From Syntrophomonas sp. (lineage in GTDB: Bacteria > Bacillota > Syntrophomonadia > Syntrophomonadales > Syntrophomonadaceae): a stretch of DNA of 19,788 nt. Positions 7,571 to 13,706 of the stretch are shown piece by piece. The notes below the pieces were generated by a model. That model was not told the origin of the DNA. It worked only from the letters and a program-made list of their open reading frames with translations, and did not search any database. The stretch's first letter is position 1. Each line of letters starts with the position of its first letter. The position numbers and the translations under genes are program-made. The DNA lies in the NCBI GenBank assembly GCA_028693695.1, contig JAQUUV010000008.1:5870-25657 (forward strand), in the 5' to 3' direction.

Positions 7571-7936
7571 ATGCCTATGAAATTGGTCTTTTTTTTGGTG
7601 CTGGCGATTCTTTGTAACGCCTTCGCCAACGTGTTAATAAAATACGGCATGCAACACATGGTTGCAGGTACAGCCTGGAAGCATGTGTTGGGAATGCTAG
7701 TAAACATACCAGTTATATCTGGTATATTCTTATTTGGTCTAGCGCTGATTTTTTACAGCTGGGTTCTAGGCAAAATGAATTTAAGCATTGCCTACCCAAT
7801 AATGACCAGTGTGGGTTTTTTAATTGTAATACTATTTTCGTGGTTATTTTTCAAGGAAACCATTTCCACTGTTCAAATCATCGGATCGTTTTTAATACTC
7901 TCTGGAGTATGGATGGTTGCTCAAGGTATAAGGTAA
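7571..7936 (+). CDS. SMR/EamA-type four-helix membrane protein (ArnE-like flippase candidate)
   Basis: This 121-residue protein has four hydrophobic segments (about 4-20, 38-58, 68-90 and 95-115) separated by short loops, the size and layout of the small multidrug resistance fold. Features include LIKYGMQH near residue 24 and the helix-3/4 region NLSIAYPIMTSVGFLIV, then ETISTVQIIGSFLILSGV. Within this fold, ArnE and ArnF flip undecaprenyl-phospho-aminoarabinose and other members export cations. Because the operon begins with a polyprenyl-P-phosphoribose synthase and phosphatase, a lipid-linked pentose flippase is the better guess. ATG 7571 is chosen for its GAGGAG site; it lies 4 bases past the DUF362 stop. 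Upstream extension would run through the DUF362 coding frame and is rejected. Confidence 0.8.
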   Translation: MPMKLVFFLVLAILCNAFANVLIKYGMQHMVAGTAWKHVLGMLVNIPVISGIFLFGLALIFYSWVLGKMNLSIAYPIMTSVGFLIVILFSWLFFKETISTVQIIGSFLILSGVWMVAQGIR

Positions 7937-8133
7937 TGAAAAAAGCCTCAATTTAATAAATAAATGCTATGCCTAGATACTCTTGTAACCGCATCCCTTA
8001 TTTTTTCTGTAATAATATCAAACCATTTGTTGAAATAGTCCCACCGGCAACAAATAATGTTGAAATCGAAACACAAGCTTGGCGTTGCTGAAACCACAAA
8101 GAAAAAATGTATTCATTCAGAATTTATAGTCAT
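7937..8133. other. Spacer between SMR-like gene and manC, no gene seen
   Basis: This 197-base AT-rich spacer lies between the convergent SMR-like gene and manC. No hairpin with a T-run, no ribosome site and no recognisable protein remnant was found on either strand. It also marks one edge of the operon that is bracketed by manC-derived sequence on both sides. Confidence 0.5.
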
Positions 8134-9219
8134 CTAAATACATCCCGATCCTCGCCTTTGCAATTCTTCCACAATTTCTTTGACCCGCTGTGTCTCGTTT
8201 AGTGGACTTATTAAAAGAGCATCCGCGGTATCAATAATAGCTACCGCTTCCATCCCTACCACAGCGATCAGTCGATGTCCCCCATAAATAAGACAGTCTT
8301 TACTGTCAATAATAATTTGTTCCCCATAGAACACATTACCCTCTAGGTCTTTTGGACTGAGTTCAAACACACTCTGCCAGCTACCTACATCGCTCCAACC
8401 AAAAGAGGCAGGTATCACAAAAGCTTGATCGGTCTGTTCCATAACTGCAAAGTCAATAGACTGCGGTTTAACTTGGTTATAAGCAATTTCAACTGAATCT
8501 GGTTTAAATGGGTCGCAAAGCAAAAAAGGCTCGAAAATTTCCGGGCATAGTTTCCTGCTTTCTTCAATTAGTGCTCCTATATGAAAGGCAAACATACCGC
8601 TGTTCCATAAATATTTATCACTCTTCACATATTCTTGAGCCTTTATCTGATCAGGCTTTTCCACAAAGTCAGCTACGAGATAGGGTTCATTTGATAAGGC
8701 TTGATTCGCATCTACCTTAATGTATCCATAACCAGTTTCCGGGTGCGTTGGCTTAATACCAAACGTAACCAGATACCCTTCCCCTGCTTTGGCAATACCC
8801 TTGTGAATAGTCTCTAAAAATTCATTTTCCATCGTAATCAAATGATCTGATGGCAGAACCATAAGCACCGTATCCTCGCCATACATTTGCTGACAACGCC
8901 GGGCAGCCCAGAAGATAGCCGGAGCTGTATTTTTAGCCATGGGCTCCTTTAGCACTTCTATGTATTTATGTTCACCGGTCTCGTCAGGAAATTGATTCCG
9001 CAGGGAGGTTACCATTTCTATTACCTGCGTATAGTAACTCTTACCTGTAATAATCCATTGATCTTGTGGATGAATTAATGGGAATAATCGTCGACATGTT
9101 TCCTGCAACAAGGTTCGCTCACCTATTAATGGCAAAAGTTGTTTAGGTAACTTTTGTCTACTCAAAGGCCATAATCTCATACCTGAGCCTCCGGCTAGTA
9201 TTAATGCTATTGTTTTCAT
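8134..9219 (-). CDS. manC: Mannose-1-phosphate guanylyltransferase (GDP-mannose synthesis)
   Basis: This 361-residue cytoplasmic nucleotidyltransferase makes GDP-mannose from mannose-1-phosphate and GTP. The N-terminal signature LILAGGSGMRLWPLSR (residues 6-21) is followed by KLPKQLLPL, then PSDHLI, TFGIKPTHPETGYGYI, ADFVEKP, YLWNSGMFAF and the C-terminal SIDFAVME and FGWSDVGSW blocks, all diagnostic of the GMP type. It is the short form without the phosphomannose isomerase domain of many enterobacterial ManC proteins. I start at ATG 9219 (MKTIALIL); an in-frame TTG at 9231 would add four residues but sits on the GGGG of the likely ribosome site. It stands alone on minus between two plus-strand groups. 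GDP-mannose presumably fed the GT2 and GT-C genes just upstream of it. Confidence 0.92.
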   Translation of the reverse strand: MKTIALILAGGSGMRLWPLSRQKLPKQLLPLIGERTLLQETCRRLFPLIHPQDQWIITGKSYYTQVIEMVTSLRNQFPDETGEHKYIEVLKEPMAKNTAPAIFWAARRCQQMYGEDTVLMVLPSDHLITMENEFLETIHKGIAKAGEGYLVTFGIKPTHPETGYGYIKVDANQALSNEPYLVADFVEKPDQIKAQEYVKSDKYLWNSGMFAFHIGALIEESRKLCPEIFEPFLLCDPFKPDSVEIAYNQVKPQSIDFAVMEQTDQAFVIPASFGWSDVGSWQSVFELSPKDLEGNVFYGEQIIIDSKDCLIYGGHRLIAVVGMEAVAIIDTADALLISPLNETQRVKEIVEELQRRGSGCI

Positions 9220-9259
9220 TATTATTCTCAACCCCTTGCTAAAATAAAATTCGATGTTA

Positions 9260-9287
9260 ATTGTAGTTTGCTTTTTCGGATATACAA
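9260..9287 (-). promoter_or_regulatory. Possible promoter of manC
   Basis: On the minus strand TTGTAT (9287-9282) and TACAAT (9265-9260) are spaced by 16 bases, about 40 bases upstream of the manC start. The -35 box is weak and the spacing one short of ideal, so this is tentative. Confidence 0.4.
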
Positions 9288-9461
9288 ACCACGCTCTAAC
9301 ATGATTATCACGATCTCACATGTACTCTCCTCTCAATAAGCCTCCTTGAGCATTACATGCCACAATTCCCTTATTAATCTATTCCTCAACAAATGGCATC
9401 AATGACTTTATATAATACTACTTTAGTGGTATTCTTGTCTTATATTTAAATCTCCTTCATT

Positions 9462-9739
9462 GTGTATGTACACAAAAACAAACATCCCCCGGAGGTGCTG
9501 GTTACCATGTTGAAATGTATTGAGACTAGCGCTAATATTGTTATCACCAGTCGCTTCATTCCCGGTGGAGAAGAAGGAGTGCTAAATCTAATTCATGAAC
9601 TAGTCTCTGCAACAACTCTTTATATTGGTAAAGCCTTGCTTAAAAAACTTTTCCCTATCAGTGATTCAACCAGAGGTTTCTTTATGTCAAAATGCTGTTC
9701 AGCAATCTCTAAGTATCTTTAAAGGAGTTTCTGTAATTT
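9462..9739 (+). pseudogene. Fragment of a polyprenol-phosphate-mannose-synthase-like GT2 glycosyltransferase
   Basis: The frame from 9462 reads KHPPEVLVTMLKCIE, then ANIVITSRFIPGGEEG, LYIGKALLKKLFPI and SDSTRGFFMSK. These correspond to the middle of DPM1-like GT2 enzymes (DADLQHPPE acceptor region, the ASRY..GG loop, and D..SGF). The N-terminal nucleotide-binding third and the DAD motif are missing. After about 9690 the frame is lost and a stop follows at 9720-9722. The following bases supply the AAAGGAG ribosome site for the next gene. A complete enzyme would have made polyprenyl-phosphomannose from GDP-mannose. No start or ribosome site fits, so this is treated as a remnant; the left edge is uncertain. 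Confidence 0.78.
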
Positions 9740-11296
9740 ATGACCAACACTGCCAACAGTATAAATCAAAGGCTAACACCGACAAAAACAAATATACTAG
9801 TTTTTTTTATAGTGTTTGCTCTGGAAATGATTGGTGGTGTTTATATAGGATATTATAGAGAATTAGTCCAGACTGACGCTTTTGCTAGAACCGCAAACGC
9901 TTATTATGTTCTCTTTATTAAACCGCCGAGGTTTGCATCAATTGGTTTGGTGTGGACCCCATTACCAAGCATATTACAGCTACCCTTGGCAGCTTTATCC
10001 ATGTTTTGGAAACCATTGGTAACCAGGGGCATTGCTGCAGCTATTGTCACGTCATCTTTTGCGGCTGCCAGCAGTGTTATATTATACAAAGCTTTTAGCA
10101 GGTTAAATATCTCAAAAATTCAAGCCGGCCTGTTAATTATTCTTTATGCAACAAATCCTTTTATATTTTATTACGGTCTCAATGGCATGAGTGAAATGAT
10201 ATTCTTTTTTTTAATCATTTACATTATTATATGTATGACCCGGTGGATTGAAGAAGGATTATCTAGCTATATTACGAAAATTGGTTTCGCACTGGCATTA
10301 GCTTTTTTCACCAGGTATGAGGCTATTCCCTTTGCTTTTGCAGTGGGTATCGGGGTGCTTTTAATTATATTTTTCAGTAAAAATGGGAAGGAGTTTATCC
10401 CTGTTGGTGTAAAAGAAAAGTATTTTTATGCCGAGGGAACTCTAATTGTACTGTATGCTCCATTTCTATATTCCATACTTTTATGGATATTATTTAATTG
10501 GGTAATATCTGGAAATCCGCTTTACTTCTTAAATTCTTCCTATTCCAACTCAGCAGAGACTCAGTTTTCTTCAATTCGAGGTACTCCGATAGAATTGCTA
10601 GGATTTGCAATAACTAGTACAATGCCCTTTATACCGGTATTTATAGCTATTATAATAGCTCGAATAGCTGATAAAAGACTGTTTAAGAGCGATTTTTTTA
10701 TTTTATTTTCTATGGTAGCATCTATGACATTTTTTCATTATATCCTGTTAATTAAAGGTGCTTCTTATGGATGGTTACGTTTTTTTTCTTACTCTCTTCC
10801 GATATGCTTTGCTTGGATTCCATACGAATTATCTCAACATTATAGAAGTAATTTCAACAAAAGTATAGCTTTTATAGTACTGGTTCTTTCGCTAATTGTT
10901 TCATCATTTTTAACAGGTAATACCTTAAATAATCCCCAACTAACACCAGAAGAACATGGTACAATTATAACGTTGGTCGATCTTGAAGTGGCAGAATATA
11001 TTAATACAGATCTTGAGAATGAAAAGATATTAATAGATTCTTTTTTAACGGGAGGAATATTACTTAATGTAAAAAGCTTTGATAATATTGTTACCAGTGC
11101 CAATTTAAATTTCTGGGATGCCTTAGATAATCCTCAAAAATACGGGATAACATATATACTTATTCCAGAGGAAATCGGAACAGGAAAACTTGATGCAATT
11201 ATAGTAAAATACCCCGATCTATATGAAAATGGGGTTGACTGGTGCACTAAAGTAAAAAAGTTTGATGGTTATGGACTTTTCAAGGTAATATATTAA
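9740..11296 (+). CDS. GT-C fold membrane glycosyltransferase (GT39/ArnT-like)
   Basis: This 518-residue polytopic membrane protein has about ten hydrophobic helices up to residue 395 and a C-terminal soluble part (about 400-518). After helix 1 an external loop holds ELVQTDAFAR (41-50), where Asp46 matches the acidic residue that GT-C enzymes use near the acceptor or metal site. NGMSEM (148-153) and FFTRYEAIPFAF (189-200) are typical blocks of GT39-like bacterial transferases. Such enzymes take a sugar from a polyprenyl phosphate on the outer face and move it to an acceptor. AAAGGAG lies about 11 bases before ATG 9740. The gene follows a broken GT2 gene that may once have supplied its lipid-linked donor. 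The acceptor and sugar are unknown. Confidence 0.78.
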   Translation: MTNTANSINQRLTPTKTNILVFFIVFALEMIGGVYIGYYRELVQTDAFARTANAYYVLFIKPPRFASIGLVWTPLPSILQLPLAALSMFWKPLVTRGIAAAIVTSSFAAASSVILYKAFSRLNISKIQAGLLIILYATNPFIFYYGLNGMSEMIFFFLIIYIIICMTRWIEEGLSSYITKIGFALALAFFTRYEAIPFAFAVGIGVLLIIFFSKNGKEFIPVGVKEKYFYAEGTLIVLYAPFLYSILLWILFNWVISGNPLYFLNSSYSNSAETQFSSIRGTPIELLGFAITSTMPFIPVFIAIIIARIADKRLFKSDFFILFSMVASMTFFHYILLIKGASYGWLRFFSYSLPICFAWIPYELSQHYRSNFNKSIAFIVLVLSLIVSSFLTGNTLNNPQLTPEEHGTIITLVDLEVAEYINTDLENEKILIDSFLTGGILLNVKSFDNIVTSANLNFWDALDNPQKYGITYILIPEEIGTGKLDAIIVKYPDLYENGVDWCTKVKKFDGYGLFKVIY

Positions 11297-11351
11297 GCTT
11301 AGTATCAGTTATATAACGAAATTTTTGTTTTGCCAAAACACTTTCTAAATA

Positions 11352-13619
11352 CTATTCTTCGTCATCGTCATCGTCATCGTCATATACATATACATGTTCA
11401 TCGTCATCGTCATCGTCATCGTCATCTTGGTTTTGGTCTTGGTCTTCCTTATTTATAAATCCTTGCTCAGTTTTCATTTTTTTTCCGGCTTTTTCAAATT
11501 CATTTTTTTTACGTCTTAATTTAATTACCATTACAACCCCAATAAGTAAAAATAAGAACAATATCAACAGCATCCATCGTGACATGTGCGTCAGTGCCTC
11601 AATTTCTCTAATTCGATCTTCTAATGTTTTTGGTGCACTTATAATTTCATTCTCTTTAACTTCGAAATTATGAATTTCTTTATTTGAGTCAATTACAGAT
11701 ATTTGTCCATCCATTCTGCCGAGAAAATTTGCGTCACTTATTACATCGCCTAATACTGATAAATCTTTTTCTTTATCATATGAAATTACGTATACCCGTT
11801 TAGTAGCATCCCATGGTGATCTAATTACTTGAAATACAACTTTATCTTGTAAAGTCTCTGGTAATAATTGTAGACCTTTTATAATATCAATTTTACCATT
11901 TCCTAAAGGTACTACAGGCAAGCTGCTTTTTATATCTTCAGGCAGATTAATCTGATCGAAAGATCCTAAAAATATAATATCGCTCTTCTTTTGCTCATTC
12001 GTCAATAATTTGCCAGGCTCAATCAAATTCCAATTGAATGTTTCACCTGTATTTTGGCCTGCACGAGTTGCTAATAGCGTAGCTATTTTCAATAATCCAG
12101 AATTCGTATAATCAGGTAATCCAACAAGTATTGTTGGTGCTTCTTGCACTTGTTTCGTATAAAAATACGGGAATTTACTTAAAGTCGGGCGAGTCAGAAC
12201 TTGTCCGGGAATTAGGCAGACTTCTGATCTTGAATCGATAACCGTCCATGCGCTTTCATCATAGTTTTTTGAACAGTCAACAATTCCTAAATAATTATAG
12301 CATTCGATTCTAAGATTTATGACTGGTAATTTTAGAGCCTCCTCCGGTATAATTACTTTTAGCGTTCCATTTTCAGCATTAGCAGATGATAATTTAATGC
12401 TATTTATCGGAATATTGTTTATATAAACCGTCATGATAGATTTATCTGAGACCAACACTTTTGAATGATTAAAAATTAGGGTTATATAAGATCCATTAGC
12501 ACTTTGTACTCCTCGAGGTTGAACAAAAGATAAATCGGCACTTTTATGAAATACCCCTTTTAAATTTATATTGTCATATCCGAAATCCGAAAGCGTATAT
12601 ATTCCAGATTTATTCTCAGCTATTGGGACATATTCATTCAAAACTTTTGAGTCAATAATAATTGACTTATTGGTTACCTGCTTTAAAAGAGAATTGTTTG
12701 CCATTAAATCAATAGCTTTGCTTACTCCAATTTGATTATTTCCACTTATTAGGGTATTGTAATTTGAATTCTTGCTGGTTGGATCGGACATTGATATATA
12801 GCCTTGATCCGTTCCCAGTTCATAAGTTGGAAGATTAAGTAGTGCGTTCTTCGACCATTCATAAATAGGTCCAATAAAGACTTTATTCTTATTAGAGTTC
12901 TCATTAGCCGTTCCTATTGAAACACTATAATCTAAAAGGTTTTTATTACTATTGAGCTTACCAATTGATGAAGATAATTTTAATAATGCTAAAATTGAAC
13001 TAGTGTCTTTACTTGCTGGTAATATGAAATCACTTGATAATATATTGTTATTTGTAAAATTGTCAAAGTATATAGAATAATAACTTGATAATTTGGCATC
13101 GGGTTCTTTTTTTATGGTTATCTGCAAGTTTGAATCACCATGAATAATAAGCCAATTACTGGGGTTATCAATATCAGCACAATCACCCTCTATTGACCGC
13201 TGATTGCTTTGAATCCTAATTTCATTAAAGCCATCTTTGTTAAGTTTCGAAATAGGTACACTTACCTTCCACCATCCAGAAGTGTTTTTTTGCAGATCGT
13301 AAACCCACTTCGTATCAATCGGCATACCATTTATAATAATGCTTAAATTAGAACGATTACTTATTAATGTTTGAGAAAAACTGAAATGTAAATATACAGA
13401 ACAATCATCGCTAAGTTCAATGCCATTCGATAAATTAAACCAATAGGATACATCATTTGTAGGCATAATCAATTTTTGATCTTCTTTAAATAGGTGAATA
13501 TTGTAAGTTTTTGCTAATTTATCCTTAGGTTCTTCACCTAATACAACTAACGGCGAACTTAAATAAACAAGTAAATAAACTATTAATATATGAACGGTAA
13601 TTACAAATTTACCTTTCAT
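11352..13619 (-). CDS. BcsB-like exopolysaccharide export/assembly protein with acidic repeat tail
   Basis: This 755-residue protein has a signal peptide (about 1-28) and a large external region. It matches the cellulose synthase subunit B family, most clearly in RSIEGDCADIDNPSNWLII (141-159) and the following GDSNLQITI. A second carbohydrate-binding-like half includes RIECYNYLGIVDCSKNYDE. One transmembrane helix (about 679-701) is followed by a basic RRKK stop-transfer and an internal tail of about 54 residues. The tail ends in two aspartate runs, of nine and seven, split by EHVYVY. BcsB partners the synthase and guides the emerging glucan. It lies 87 bases after the GT2 gene with a GGAGG site, so they form one operon. 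No BcsC-like outer-membrane porin is present. The polymer need not be cellulose. Confidence 0.84.
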   Translation of the reverse strand: MKGKFVITVHILIVYLLVYLSSPLVVLGEEPKDKLAKTYNIHLFKEDQKLIMPTNDVSYWFNLSNGIELSDDCSVYLHFSFSQTLISNRSNLSIIINGMPIDTKWVYDLQKNTSGWWKVSVPISKLNKDGFNEIRIQSNQRSIEGDCADIDNPSNWLIIHGDSNLQITIKKEPDAKLSSYYSIYFDNFTNNNILSSDFILPASKDTSSILALLKLSSSIGKLNSNKNLLDYSVSIGTANENSNKNKVFIGPIYEWSKNALLNLPTYELGTDQGYISMSDPTSKNSNYNTLISGNNQIGVSKAIDLMANNSLLKQVTNKSIIIDSKVLNEYVPIAENKSGIYTLSDFGYDNINLKGVFHKSADLSFVQPRGVQSANGSYITLIFNHSKVLVSDKSIMTVYINNIPINSIKLSSANAENGTLKVIIPEEALKLPVINLRIECYNYLGIVDCSKNYDESAWTVIDSRSEVCLIPGQVLTRPTLSKFPYFYTKQVQEAPTILVGLPDYTNSGLLKIATLLATRAGQNTGETFNWNLIEPGKLLTNEQKKSDIIFLGSFDQINLPEDIKSSLPVVPLGNGKIDIIKGLQLLPETLQDKVVFQVIRSPWDATKRVYVISYDKEKDLSVLGDVISDANFLGRMDGQISVIDSNKEIHNFEVKENEIISAPKTLEDRIREIEALTHMSRWMLLILFLFLLIGVVMVIKLRRKKNEFEKAGKKMKTEQGFINKEDQDQNQDDDDDDDDDEHVYVYDDDDDDDEE
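11361..11426. repeat. GTCATC hexanucleotide microsatellite in the bcsB-like 3' end
   Basis: Two runs of tandem GTCATC (plus-strand reading) occupy about 11361-11382 and 11401-11426, separated by a short alternating CATATACATATAC block. They encode the Asp-rich tail of the minus-strand gene. As the unit is six bases, gain or loss of units keeps the frame and only alters tail length. Confidence 0.85.
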
Positions 13620-13706
13620 TATTGCCTCCTATAATTTTTATATGTATTAATCGCGAAGTTCGCTAAATTATTATGAATCACTTTCTTAAGAGATTCTTCC
13701 TAATAT

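Noticed and set aside
9625..9858. Open frame spanning the GT2 remnant and the start of the GT-C gene
   Set aside because: It is a shifted frame of the GT2 fragment that runs into the GT-C coding region; it has no ribosome site and no coherent protein character.
11297..11351. Terminator between the convergent GT-C and bcsB-like genes
   Set aside because: Only a weak 6-bp TGTTTT/AAAACA hairpin with a 3-base loop is present, without a clear T-run on either side.
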